Source: an uncultured Planctomycetaceae bacterium (GTDB lineage: Bacteria > Planctomycetota > Planctomycetia > Planctomycetales > Planctomycetaceae). Taken from it: 47,128 nucleotides of DNA. Each line of letters opens with the position of its first letter. The first letter of the stretch is position 1. Both the position numbers and the translations under genes were made by a program. The stretch spans positions 1 to 47,128 of the forward strand of contig CALFSX010000207.1 of the NCBI GenBank assembly GCA_937916515.1. The letters are read 5' to 3'. This document shows, piece after piece, positions 36,497-45,527 of this stretch. The notes under the pieces were generated by a model that saw nothing but the letters and a program-made list of their open reading frames with translations, did no database searches and was not told the DNA's origin.

Positions 36497-37171
36497 GGCT
36501 GGTCCAAACAATTGGGGCGTATTCTGGTTATGCATTCAGGAACCCGGCCGACTTAAAGAACATCTTCGAATGCGAAGAGCAATTTATCCGTCGATGCGCT
36601 GAACAGATCGCTCAAAGGGGGATCTTCCAGGCAGCCAATGGGGCTGGTACTGAACGCATAGTTTGGTACCGCAATCAGCCGAAGTCCAACCCGCATGGCG
36701 ATTGAGCGGGCTTGACGAACAAAATGAGTGCACACCTGCCCTCCAAAGTTCGCCTGTCTACCATGATCAACGCAGTTCAGGTGGCGATGTGATCCGGTTT
36801 ACGTCGATTCTGGCGTCATAGACTTGCAGGCTTGAAAGCTAGCGGATGTAGCGACAGCTTCAGGGTTGTCTCCCGTTTGTCAGCCACATGGACAACCGTG
36901 AATCTGCGATCGGGCAGATTCAGGCACAACGGTTGTTTCGATTTCAGCGATGAACTGATGTTGTAACTGCATGGCATGTCGCAAAAGCGTGGGACAACCA
37001 CGTAAGCTGGGTTAGAACCAGGCTGGTTCACGTCAATTCTTCAGTCGGTGAACCTCGTCCCTGTGCTGCAAAATTCGACTGTTACAGGATTTTATGGTTT
37101 CGCCTACACTAGGGTGGGCTGATATCGCCCAATACAAGGCCTGCGTTACCAGCTGAACTGGAATATTAATT
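36497..37171. other. Gap between sulfatase and surface-protein gene
   Basis: About 675 bases. Two minus-strand frames of 60 and 71 codons (36553-36735 and 36816-37031) show no domain or signal and I do not call them genes; they could be remnants. The promoters of both divergent flanking genes must be here. Confidence 0.45.
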
Positions 37172-40100
37172 ATGCGACGTAGTACCAGAAGATCAAACAC
37201 GCCCGCTGCCATTGTCCGCGTGACTGAAACTCTGGAAACGCGATCTTTGCTGACGGCCATCAGCCCCGTTATTCAGATTGATAATGTTGCTCCGGAATTT
37301 CTGGGAGAACTGAATAGCGAAGCCGTGTTGTACGTCGAAGACAGCGGCACAACCCGGCTGTATTCCAGCGATGGAACTCAAGCTGGCACAAACCTGATCG
37401 CCACAATCAACGGTGTGGTTGACAAGGGTGTCGCAGCGGAGCTTGTGTCTGGCAACCTGTACTTCGCCGCCACGGGTCTTGATGGTACTGAACTCTGGAA
37501 GACCGACGGAAAGTCTGGCGGCACATTCCAGCTGGTCGATCTGAACCCCGGCACAGCAAATTCATCACCGAACGAACTGACATCATACAACGGACTTCTT
37601 TACTTTGCGGCAACTACCGTTAGTGAAGGCCGAGAGCTTTATCGTACCGACGGCACTGCGGCGGGCACTCAGTTGGCTGAAGGTTCATTGGCTGGCACTG
37701 ATGGTCTGAGCCCGAAAGAGTTATTCGTCTATGACAACGTGCTGTTCTACAGCTCAACGTCAACTCTCGACTTATATCGCTCGGATGGCACCGTGTCCGG
37801 CACTTCTCTGTTTGTGGAAGGAACCTGGCCCGCTCTGCCGGAAGGCGATCGTTACACCGATGTGGGCTCGTACGTTGTGGGAGCAGTGAATGGTCGATTA
37901 ATCGTGCAACGCGTGAGTGGAAGTCAGTATTCTCAAGTACGTGATCTGTTATCGTATGAATCTGCTTCAGACACTTCGCCCGATGTCCTTGTGCGTTTGT
38001 ATTCCAACGGTAACTATCAGTACGTGTTTGTCCATTTTGCAAATTCTGCAGAACGGCTGGTCTTGCAGGCCACGTTGCATTATACCTATCAAACAAGACA
38101 GTGGCCTCTGAACGCCATCTGGGAATCCGACGGAACCCATGCCGGTACGGTGATGGGGGGGATTTACAGTACACCAACGAAACAGACTAACGCTCGTATG
38201 CCCGGCGCGTTTCGTAACAACACGATGTTCACAACTCTGGCGAACGAAGAGTTGACGGACGCAGTGCTTCCTGACAATTTCTATTACGGTGTTCCAGCAA
38301 GTGTCGGGGCTGTCGCAACGGGTGACAAGACGTATCTGATAGACGAGTCCGCTGGCGTCTATACAATTCGAGCGGTCAACGACACAAATTTCGCTCTTGA
38401 CCTGGTATATACTTCCAGCACCGCCATCAGTGAACCTGTGGTGATTTTTGGGGAATTGTACTTCAAAGCCCACGACGGCAGCGGCACGGCTTTATGGAAG
38501 GTTGATGAAAACGCTCAACTTGACACTGGGCCAACGATCACTTCGCCAGCTGCAGCAAGTCAGCATACCGGGCACAACGTGCAACTGACGTGGAATGCTG
38601 TGACCGGCGCTGCGAATTACGATGTGCGAGTCACTTCGTTAATTGGCGGCGCAGAAACACTAATCGCGTCCGTGGATGCAACTACCTCCACCACCGTTAC
38701 TGTGGGAATCGATCCCGGTGACATTACCGTCTCCGTGCGAGCCCGAATGACAGATGACAGCGTGACCGACTGGAGTCGCGTTCAGTTTACCAACAGCGTG
38801 CTATCTCCCACGGTGCTTAGTCTTGGAGGGCTGGCTCCCGGAAGTCAGGTGGCCGAAGCGAATCCTCTGATCGAATGGTCGGCGGTGGAAGGTGCCATCA
38901 GCTATGAGGTGTGGATTGCTCAGGATGGTGACTATTTTGTCTCCGGCATCTCAACCGGAACCAGCATTCGCACGTCCGAGCTGCTTCACAACGGAAGCAT
39001 TGACCCGTTTAGCGACGGTTCGAAGATTCGCATTTGGGTTCGAGCCAACTTTGCCAGCGGCGTGAAATCGGGTTGGTCGGCGAATCGTGATTTCTACAAG
39101 GTGTCCGATGGCTTTCACACCCCCGTTAGAGCCGTTTCCATCGGCGATAACGGCGCACTGCCGGAATTTACGTGGTCACCTGCTGCGGTCGCAGGAGCAA
39201 CGGTCACCAGCCATGAAATTTTCATCAACAAGGTTGGCAATAGAACGACGCCAGTTTATCAACGCAAGGGACTAACCGCAGCAACTCATCAAGTGGAAAC
39301 GCCGTTGTCCTATGGCAGCTACGAAATCTGGGTTCGAGTTTTCTACTCCGATGGTTCGAAGACTCGCTGGGGCAGGGCGCCACTTGAATACGGATACGCA
39401 GTGCCAGTGCCTCAACTCCAGGCTGGCAACTACAATTCAGCTTCAAAGCAACTCACCGTTACCTGGGATTCGACGGATTCCAGCCTGACCTACGATCTGT
39501 ATGTAGCTCCAGGAAATAACGTGTCCGCGTTTGTTGTTTACGAACGCAACCTGACAAGTACCACATTCACGATGACCACGGCGGATGTACTGGTCGGCAA
39601 TCATCGTATCTGGGTGCGAGCAAAGGATGCGGTTGCCGGGTATTCAATCTGGTCGCCATCTGACGAACTGGTCTTCAACACCGACGGCACTGGAATTACG
39701 GTCACGTTCAACGACGGCGACAACGATACGACTCCCGCATTTGAATGGGCGGCAGTTCAGGACGCCGTGAATTATGAAATCACTGTCGAGCGACCGTCAG
39801 GAAATCCGTACACGCTGGTGCTGCAGGAAACGTATCACGAGGTTACGGAAATTTTGAGTGCCGGCCAGTACACCGTTTCAGTGAAAGCTATTTTTCAGGA
39901 CACATCCACCACGCCCGTTGGGAGCCCCACCGTGTTTACGGTTCAGGATAATTTCCCTAATCAATCTCCCGTTTCGACTGTCGCGAACAACGTGGCCCAA
40001 TGGGATGTCGTTGACAGGGCCACCCGCTATGAACTCTGGGTCAACGAAGTGGATTCCAACGGCAGGACGATTCTTGCCAGAGCCTACCACAACACAAATA

Positions 40101-40513
40101 TTCAGGGCACGCTAAGCCAGGATCTATCCCTGCCATCAGGAATTTACCGAGCGTGGTTAAGAGCATTTTCCAGCACCAGCACAGCCTCGTCTCACTGGTC
40201 TGCAGCTGTGAACTTCACGGTCGCACTAAACGATGCTGAAACACGCAAAGGTGAGTCTGACCTGACACAGCTTGGTCAGGTTCTGCTGACCAGGCTGCAG
40301 CAGTTGCAAACCACCGAGTCTGGTGAAGTTTCCGCAGCCGCAATCAAGGAATTTTCAAACCACAAGAATATTGCCGCTCTTCCGACTTCACACCAGTTGC
40401 CTGATGCGCATCCACAGCAGCCGCAGCCAGACCTGACGAAGACATCGGAAAAACCAGACCTGGCCCAGCTGGATCTGGTCTTCGATCAGAATGTATTGGC
40501 TGAGTTGCTTTAG
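37172..40513 (+). CDS. Large surface protein: LEPR-XLL-type N terminus, ELWxxDGT repeats, fibronectin-III-like repeats
   Basis: A 1113-residue extracellular protein. The N terminus has a basic start and VTETLETRSLLTA (about 17-29), a variant of the LEPR-XLL motif that marks large exported planctomycete proteins. Residues about 40-460 carry six ELWxxDGT-type repeats, for example RLYSSDGTQAGT, ELWKTDGKSGGT, ELYRTDGTAAGT, DLYRSDGTVSGT, AIWESDGTHAGT and ALWKVDE, which probably form a propeller-like domain. From about 460 to 1030 follow six repeats of roughly 95 residues, each with a W-x-x-V-x-x-A-x-x-Y-(D/E)-(V/L/I) core, as in fibronectin type III folds. The last 85 residues are Gln/Pro/Lys-rich. 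It is likely cell-surface and adhesive; function is inferred. Confidence 0.85.
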   Translation: MRRSTRRSNTPAAIVRVTETLETRSLLTAISPVIQIDNVAPEFLGELNSEAVLYVEDSGTTRLYSSDGTQAGTNLIATINGVVDKGVAAELVSGNLYFAATGLDGTELWKTDGKSGGTFQLVDLNPGTANSSPNELTSYNGLLYFAATTVSEGRELYRTDGTAAGTQLAEGSLAGTDGLSPKELFVYDNVLFYSSTSTLDLYRSDGTVSGTSLFVEGTWPALPEGDRYTDVGSYVVGAVNGRLIVQRVSGSQYSQVRDLLSYESASDTSPDVLVRLYSNGNYQYVFVHFANSAERLVLQATLHYTYQTRQWPLNAIWESDGTHAGTVMGGIYSTPTKQTNARMPGAFRNNTMFTTLANEELTDAVLPDNFYYGVPASVGAVATGDKTYLIDESAGVYTIRAVNDTNFALDLVYTSSTAISEPVVIFGELYFKAHDGSGTALWKVDENAQLDTGPTITSPAAASQHTGHNVQLTWNAVTGAANYDVRVTSLIGGAETLIASVDATTSTTVTVGIDPGDITVSVRARMTDDSVTDWSRVQFTNSVLSPTVLSLGGLAPGSQVAEANPLIEWSAVEGAISYEVWIAQDGDYFVSGISTGTSIRTSELLHNGSIDPFSDGSKIRIWVRANFASGVKSGWSANRDFYKVSDGFHTPVRAVSIGDNGALPEFTWSPAAVAGATVTSHEIFINKVGNRTTPVYQRKGLTAATHQVETPLSYGSYEIWVRVFYSDGSKTRWGRAPLEYGYAVPVPQLQAGNYNSASKQLTVTWDSTDSSLTYDLYVAPGNNVSAFVVYERNLTSTTFTMTTADVLVGNHRIWVRAKDAVAGYSIWSPSDELVFNTDGTGITVTFNDGDNDTTPAFEWAAVQDAVNYEITVERPSGNPYTLVLQETYHEVTEILSAGQYTVSVKAIFQDTSTTPVGSPTVFTVQDNFPNQSPVSTVANNVAQWDVVDRATRYELWVNEVDSNGRTILARAYHNTNIQGTLSQDLSLPSGIYRAWLRAFSSTSTASSHWSAAVNFTVALNDAETRKGESDLTQLGQVLLTRLQQLQTTESGEVSAAAIKEFSNHKNIAALPTSHQLPDAHPQQPQPDLTKTSEKPDLAQLDLVFDQNVLAELL

Positions 40514-40757
40514 GCAGCACATTGGGCCGCACGTCTTGCCGTTCAGGCCAGACTATCGATCTGCAACTTCAAACCGCAAATTGGACGCTGCTCGCAGGGA
40601 ATTTGCCGTTTGTGGACCGCTGCGGCAGAGGCTCCCTCCGCCCCTCGTAATTCTCCTGTTGTTTTAGATGTCCCGAACGGTGATATTTGCGGTGGTGGAT
40701 GCCGTTCGTTACTTTGTCTGGCACATAGATCGGCCCACCATTCTTGCTGGATAACAG

Positions 40758-42134
40758 ATGATAAGTAAAACGTTCTGCTGGATTACCGTTACGGGATTGC
40801 TGATGTCATGTCCCGCGCCAGTATTCGCGCAGCAATCATCGCCCATTGAGCCGAACTCGACTGCAGCGGAGCGTGCTGCCGTTCAAAGAGATCGTGAGGC
40901 AACTAACGGGCAACAGCCAGCTACCACCCCGCCGAACATTCTACTGCTGTTCGCAGACGACCTTGGTTATGAAGCACTGGGGTGTTATGGCGGTGAAGAC
41001 TACAAAACTCCCCGGCTTGATCGATTGGCGAGTCAGGGAATGCGATTCCGTCGCGCGTATACCAGCCCGGTTTGCACGCCCTCGCGGATGAGTCTCTACA
41101 CTGGCACATATGTGTCGCGGCATGGCTATTACAATGTACTTCCGGTGCATCTCGGAACAAAACAATCCGTCGACTTCAAGCAGCGGTGCCGAACATTCCC
41201 GCAGCTGCTAAGTCAGGCAGACTATCTAACGTCGGTCACCGGTAAGTGGCAGTTGGCGACACTGGAATACCATCCAAAGCATTGCCTGGATGCTGGGTTT
41301 CAATCATGGTGCGTCTGGCAAATCTGGCGAAATGGTGCCAAGACGACTCGTTACTGGGAGCCTTGTTTTAACCATGATGGGGTCATACGCAACGACATCG
41401 CAGACCGCTTTGGGCCTGACGTGCTGGCGGAGTATGTTGTTCAGCAGATGAAAGCCGCCATCGCCGCGCAGCGCCCTTTTTACATTCAACACAATATGCT
41501 GCTGCCGCATTGGCCGATCAGTCAAACTCCTGACGATCGAAAGCGTGGTCAGCAGGCATCCCTGGGAAGTATGGTGCAATATCTCGATCAGCTGTGCGGC
41601 CGCATTCTGGACGAAGTTGATCAACTCGGAATTGCCGATCAGACAGTCGTGATCTTTATGGGAGACAACGGCACCGATGAAAAACAACCGCGTTCGACGA
41701 AAGCTGGCCCGGTCAGTGGCGGCAAGTCCAACTTTAACGACGCAGGCACACATATCCCGTTGCTTGTGCGATATCCCGGCGTTGTCAAGGCCGGCACCGT
41801 GGCTGATGATCTGGTTGATATGACGGATCTGTTTCCGACCATCTGCGAGCTCGCGGGTGTCGAATTGACGGAGAACCTGCAGCTTGATGGCATTTCGTTC
41901 GCAAGCAGATTGCATGGCGAACCCCCTGCCGTTCAACGTGCCTGGGTGAGCGGTGGGTACCAGGACAAGCTAACGCTGTTCGATGGTAGCTGGCGGATCA
42001 CCACAGGCTCGAAGAACATTGTCGATGCCCGACAGCTCCCGATTGAGCGTGTGGTTCAGGAGGTTCCCACGGGCAGCGAAAACGAAGTTCAGCGACTGCG
42101 TGATGCTGCGGCGAAACTAAGGCAGGCGAAGTGA
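40758..42134 (+). CDS. Secreted sulfatase
   Basis: A 458-residue type I sulfatase with a signal peptide (MISKTFCWITVTGLLMSC...VFA). LLLFADDLGYEALGCYGG at about 62-79 holds N-terminal metal ligands, and CTPSRMSLYTG begins at Cys106, the formylglycine site. GKWQLA takes the place of the usual GKWHLG: the His is Gln. IFMGDNGTDE supplies the second metal motif. The residue change near the active site may alter specificity. It is unrelated in detail to the other sulfatase in the window and follows the surface-protein gene by 244 bases on the same strand. Its substrate is unknown. Confidence 0.92.
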   Translation: MISKTFCWITVTGLLMSCPAPVFAQQSSPIEPNSTAAERAAVQRDREATNGQQPATTPPNILLLFADDLGYEALGCYGGEDYKTPRLDRLASQGMRFRRAYTSPVCTPSRMSLYTGTYVSRHGYYNVLPVHLGTKQSVDFKQRCRTFPQLLSQADYLTSVTGKWQLATLEYHPKHCLDAGFQSWCVWQIWRNGAKTTRYWEPCFNHDGVIRNDIADRFGPDVLAEYVVQQMKAAIAAQRPFYIQHNMLLPHWPISQTPDDRKRGQQASLGSMVQYLDQLCGRILDEVDQLGIADQTVVIFMGDNGTDEKQPRSTKAGPVSGGKSNFNDAGTHIPLLVRYPGVVKAGTVADDLVDMTDLFPTICELAGVELTENLQLDGISFASRLHGEPPAVQRAWVSGGYQDKLTLFDGSWRITTGSKNIVDARQLPIERVVQEVPTGSENEVQRLRDAAAKLRQAK

Positions 42135-42213
42135 CGTAGGCCCAATCAATCGTGCTACGCTTGCCGGAACGGCACGAACCCTGACTGGATTGACCTGTTC
42201 ACCGAATGCTTAA

Positions 42214-42531
42214 ATGCTACGGCGAAAGCACGCGTTGCTCCGGCACCTCAACAAGTGGCTGCGTCGGCGAATCCGCGCGTGCTACTGGAAAAGTTGGTGA
42301 CTGGCGAAGACAAGAATTCGCAAGCTGCGTGAACTTGGCATCAGTCGAGACGAAGCGTTGAACCACAGCTACAGTCGCAAAGGCCCGTGGCGAATGTCGT
42401 CAAGCCGAGCGATTCAGATGGCACTGCCCTTCGAGTGGTTGACTGCCCGAGGACTGTTAAGTCTGAAAGATCTCTGGAACCAGTTGCCTCCGGTAAACCC
42501 GTGGGGCATCCACCCTGCCGTGGCGAATTGA
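42214..42531 (+). pseudogene. Remnant of a group II intron-encoded reverse transcriptase/maturase (C-terminal part)
   Basis: Translating from the ATG at 42214 gives HLNKWLRRRIRACYWKSW, then an in-frame TGA at 42298-42300. Past it the same frame continues RIRKLRELGISRDEALNH, SYSRKGPWRMSSSRAIQMAL, PFEWLTARGLLSLKDLW and stops at 42529. This order (WLRRRIRxCYWKxW, KLxxLG, SRKGPWRMS, ALxxxWLxxxGLxSLxDLW) is the maturase domain at the end of bacterial group II intron proteins. The reverse transcriptase part and the intron RNA domain V are not present, and the frame is interrupted, so it is a relic. It starts 80 bases after the sulfatase stop and lies just outside the cassette array. Confidence 0.75.
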
Positions 42532-43306
42532 TCGTAGTGCAGGGTTTTGCGTAAAGCGAGTGAGCGGACAGGCGGGGCAATATCGGGCAGTCACGTCAGG
42601 CACGGAAAGCGTCTTCCCGCGAACTAAACCTTGCCCAGTTTTTGCAAACCACCAGAGCCCCCCCCCCTGATTGACAGCACATCCTATTCATTGTTTTCAG
42701 GCTGGATGGCCCACGCCATCCAGCCCACGCCATCCAAATCTTGCGGCGGCGAAATGAAGCTGGTGAAGATTGTGCTGAACAACGGCCGAGTTCTGTGGAG
42801 CCATCGCCAGCCGTTTTTGGACAGCGGATGATGAACATCATGGCCAGCCAACTCAACATTTTTGAACGCCTGCCTGGCAGCGGACGAAGACGGTGCGCGC
42901 CGAGTTCGCGGATCCGCGAAATCACATCGTTGCTGATCAAAAACCCGAGGCCGTGCGACCAGTTTGACGCCGTGCGAGTCTGTTGCGAGCGTTCGATCTG
43001 TTCTCGGCCGCGTTGTTTGGTGTGTGCGCCGACCAGACCGCGAGTGATTCCGATCGTCACGAATGACTTCAGCCGAGTGTCTTTGATGACCGTCACAAGC
43101 GGCGTCGAAATGAAAAACCCAAACAGCAAAAAAGCGAAAGAACATGCTGTTGAAGTTCGCTCAAGCCAGCAGTCCGGGCTTCTTGAACAAAGGCGTGGGA
43201 GCTTCGGCTGATCTCGCTCTACCGCGAAGCCTCGCCGAACGATCCACCTCAACTCTATTCCCACCCAACATCCGCGTCAGGCGAAGTCAAAGCCTCACGT
43301 GTTGTG
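42532..43306. other. Gap with repeats and no convincing gene
   Basis: About 775 bases between the maturase remnant and the DUF2817 gene. Overlapping frames exist on both strands (for example 42596-43264 minus and 42741-43211 plus) but they conflict and none shows a domain; the content looks like degraded coding DNA. It includes a run of 11 C at about 42658-42668 and the perfect hairpin at 42701-42726. A GCATAAC sequence right after the DUF2817 stop may be the first half of a truncated attC-like site. Confidence 0.5.
42701..42726. repeat. Perfect hairpin repeat
   Basis: Arms ggctggatggc and gccatccagcc pair over 11 bases around a four-base loop, followed at once by a partial third copy (cccacgccatccaa). 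It resembles a genome-dispersed palindrome rather than a terminator, since no T-run follows. Confidence 0.6.
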
Positions 43307-44395
43307 TTATGCATGACTTGCGGCAAGACCGCGAACGCCCTTCGACAGTATATCAAGCCCTACGGCGATCACTTTCCGTCTCCAAACTTGATCTGCCGGA
43401 CAGAAGCACTCCAGTAATTCTTGCTTCGCATTCCGGAATGCCTGACTCGTTTTCGCACCAAAGTGGTGAGCCCTGTTCTCAGCTCGGATTGATGCCAAAA
43501 CGCGGACTGGACCGTAGGTGCCAAACTCCGCTGTGACGAAACGGTAATCACGGTCAGAGAATTGATCTTGGAGCCATTCTCCCATCGGTCCAGACGCTCT
43601 GTATGCTGTTCCACCACTTACGTCCGTGGCTTCGACAAGATCCTGACCAAAAACACGCTCGTACCATTGGCATTCGTCTGACCCGGTGAGCTCAGCCAAC
43701 AGCAACTTGTAAGAACCATAAGCTCCGAGGCCGCTGTGAAAGTCGACATGGAGCACTCGCTTTGCCGGACCAATCCAGTCCGCTGTGTTCTCCTTAATGA
43801 CCTGGAACGCTTGTGAGGGGCCGGACCCACCAAAAAAGATTCCGCGGGGATAATTGTATTGGCCCCGTGCGACACATTGTTTTAACGCGCTCATCCCGTA
43901 CCGAGCGATGTTCCATATCGCCTTAACACGGAACGGCTCGAATCTCGAGGGTGGCGTTGCGGGATTAAGGAACCCGTTCAGTCGATCGTAGCCCGCTGGG
44001 GCGCCGGTGTATTGGGAGTCATCGGAAAGGAAGTTCCGATTGAGATCAACGTTCTTCACGTTGAATCTTCTGATTCGGGAGAATCCAAATGGGTTGACTC
44101 CGTGGATAAAGACCCAGCGAACGTCACTCGCGATGTCGCCTCGGAGTTCATCGAGTTGGGCGAGTTGAATTGCTGAACCCAGGAAACCCTCAACTCCGTG
44201 AACCCCCGAGGAAGTCACCAGCGTTGGAGCGTCTTCAGGCCCTAAAACTGCAACGTCGATGGTAAAGTCTTCTCCTTCTGCGCCATCCTCGATGTGCAGA
44301 GGGTAACTGCTCATTCGAGCACCGACCGCCCTTGAGGCCTGAACGAATCGGCGTCTCGCATCTTCGTATGTGGATGAAAAAGGCGATTCAGTCAA
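43307..44395 (-). CDS. DUF2817 protein, M14-like zinc peptidase fold; integron-type cassette gene
   Basis: A 362-residue DUF2817 protein, a family related to M14 carboxypeptidases. Zinc-ligand motifs are in place: HGVE at 66-69 in SGVHGVEGF, and His in HVDFHSGLG (216-224); Glu290 in TAEFGTYG is the likely catalytic residue. VNPFGFSRIRR and VDLNRNF are also family-typical. The frame begins with TTG at 44395 (an internal ATG lies 27 codons in); conserved sequence before that ATG supports the TTG. No signal peptide, so cytoplasmic. It starts 14 bases after the attC-like site at 44409-44500, as the first gene position of a cassette. Substrate unknown. Confidence 0.85.
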   Translation of the reverse strand: MTESPFSSTYEDARRRFVQASRAVGARMSSYPLHIEDGAEGEDFTIDVAVLGPEDAPTLVTSSGVHGVEGFLGSAIQLAQLDELRGDIASDVRWVFIHGVNPFGFSRIRRFNVKNVDLNRNFLSDDSQYTGAPAGYDRLNGFLNPATPPSRFEPFRVKAIWNIARYGMSALKQCVARGQYNYPRGIFFGGSGPSQAFQVIKENTADWIGPAKRVLHVDFHSGLGAYGSYKLLLAELTGSDECQWYERVFGQDLVEATDVSGGTAYRASGPMGEWLQDQFSDRDYRFVTAEFGTYGPVRVLASIRAENRAHHFGAKTSQAFRNAKQELLECFCPADQVWRRKVIAVGLDILSKGVRGLAASHA

Positions 44396-44408
44396 CGATT
44401 TGCCTCAT

Positions 44409-44500
44409 GCCTAACGATTGCGGTAACGGGGCCGCGGCCAAGAACCTATGATTTCAAAACCCACGTCATCGGCGGCTCCCGTTCACCACATGGTTATCTG
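44409..44500 (-). other. attC-like recombination site A
   Basis: An imperfect palindrome lying exactly between two minus-strand genes. Read on the minus strand it ends with GTTAGGC, a full match to the integron core GTTRRRY, and begins with AGATAAC. Inner arms ggtaacggggccgc (44422-44435) and gcggctcccgttcacc (44472-44487) pair with unpaired extra bases, as in attC sites. The centre is variable. It starts one base beyond the stop of the 44502 gene and ends 14 bases before the DUF2817 start. Confidence 0.75.
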
Positions 44501-44501
44501 G

Positions 44502-45032
44502 CTAGTTCATCCACCACATCATGAAGTCAACCACGTTACCGTCGCGAACAATTGCAAATCCGTTTTCGCCTCCGAGTTGCTCCCAGTCCTTCTCTGGCGT
44601 GGTGTAAAACCAGAGCTGATCTGATTGGTTCGCATTGTCATTGTACCAAGTGTCAATCGCGGCAACCATGCTTAAGTCGTCCGGTGAGTCAGCATAAATA
44701 ATCTGATGAGCCTCTACGAGGGTCAGCGGGCGATCGAGCCATGACGCGATTTCGTTGAGGCGAGCAGCCGGAACGCTAGGTGCGTCGTCGGAATACCGAA
44801 CGACACGCTGACGCCAAGCGGCCACTGCAAGAATCGAAAACATTGCCGCCCCGAAAGAAAGCATGACGGTCGTCGACGGTTGAGATCTGTCGGGTGGAGC
44901 AACGAGATCAGGGAGCAGGGGCGAGATGTTAAAGACGAGAAGAATGATGTACAGGCAGGCCAGAACGGTAGCACCCCAGTGGGAGTACCTGAGAACAAGG
45001 TCAATGGTCGATAGGAGCAAACGAAACAGCAT
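44502..45032 (-). CDS. Small membrane protein of unknown function (cassette gene)
   Basis: A 176-residue protein with two predicted membrane helices (about 20-43 and 54-73) and a soluble C-terminal domain of about 100 residues that ends DGNVVDFMMWWMN. No family recognised. The C-terminal part, with WLDRPLTLVEAHQIIY and a Trp/Tyr-rich end, looks like a small globular domain. It fills the interval between attC-like sites B and A on the minus strand with almost no spare sequence, which is the organisation of an integron gene cassette. Confidence 0.75.
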   Translation of the reverse strand: MLFRLLLSTIDLVLRYSHWGATVLACLYIILLVFNISPLLPDLVAPPDRSQPSTTVMLSFGAAMFSILAVAAWRQRVVRYSDDAPSVPAARLNEIASWLDRPLTLVEAHQIIYADSPDDLSMVAAIDTWYNDNANQSDQLWFYTTPEKDWEQLGGENGFAIVRDGNVVDFMMWWMN

Positions 45033-45060
45033 GAGCGCGACTCATTGCATTGTCTTTGCC

Positions 45061-45147
45061 AAATAACGGGGTGTTAACGCGAATGTCGGTAGATGCAGTC
45101 CATTCTGTTCGAGTGGGCCGACAGTCGTGTTCAACACCTGGTTATGC
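45061..45147 (-). other. attC-like recombination site B
   Basis: Minus-strand reading begins GCATAAC and ends GTTATTT. Inner arms ggtgttaacgcgaatgtcgg (45070-45089) and ccgacagtcgtgttcaacacc (45118-45138) pair with one or two extra bases. The spacing and design match sites A and C, though the GTTATTT core departs from GTTRRRY. It lies 28 bases before the start of the 45032 gene. Confidence 0.65.
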
Positions 45148-45251
45148 GGCTTTTGATGGTTTGATGGAGTGCTGAGCTTGTGTTGATTAGCAGAGCGGAG
45201 CGAACTGGTCGACACAAGCTCAGCAGTCAAGTTAGACAGGGAAGTGGAAGA

Positions 45252-45527
45252 ATGAATGACGTAGGTGCAATTGGTGGTAAACGGAAGTTGTGGCGGTTGC
45301 AGGCAAGGCGGGAGTACGTCGAGCGGTTGACGGAACTGGCTACGACATATGGAATGGCGAGGTCTCAGTTGGTCGATGTGGTACTAAGGCAGTTCTTTAG
45401 TGACTGTGCGGCAGGGCGTGCGGTGGTTTTGTCGCCTGTTGGTCTTCCTGAGGCAGAGCTGCGTGAAACGGGTTCGAGTATTACAGGGGGTTCTGTTGGC
45501 AGTCAGTCATTTGGGTGGGTGGAATGA
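45252..45527 (+). CDS. Ribbon-helix-helix-like DNA-binding protein, reversed within a cassette
   Basis: A 91-residue protein. The ATG at 45252 follows gaagtggaag, a plausible ribosome binding site, and is preferred over the upstream open frame to 45180. Residues about 11-48 have the strand-helix-helix pattern of ribbon-helix-helix proteins: KLWRLQA, then RREYVERLTELATTYGM, then ARSQLVDVVLRQFFSD. The C-terminal third is Gly/Ser-rich. It lies between attC-like sites B and C but is on the plus strand, opposite to the other cassette genes. RHH proteins are often antitoxins or small regulators; no partner toxin frame of good quality is next to it. Confidence 0.65.
   Translation: MNDVGAIGGKRKLWRLQARREYVERLTELATTYGMARSQLVDVVLRQFFSDCAAGRAVVLSPVGLPEAELRETGSSITGGSVGSQSFGWVE

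Noticed and set aside
36553-37031. Two short minus-strand frames (60 and 71 codons)
   Set aside because: No domain, signal or ribosome binding site; kept only as a note in the gap entry.
42596-43264. 222-codon minus frame and a 156-codon plus frame in the same place
   Set aside because: They overlap in conflict, cross the C run and hairpin, and neither resembles a known protein. At best they are decayed coding DNA.
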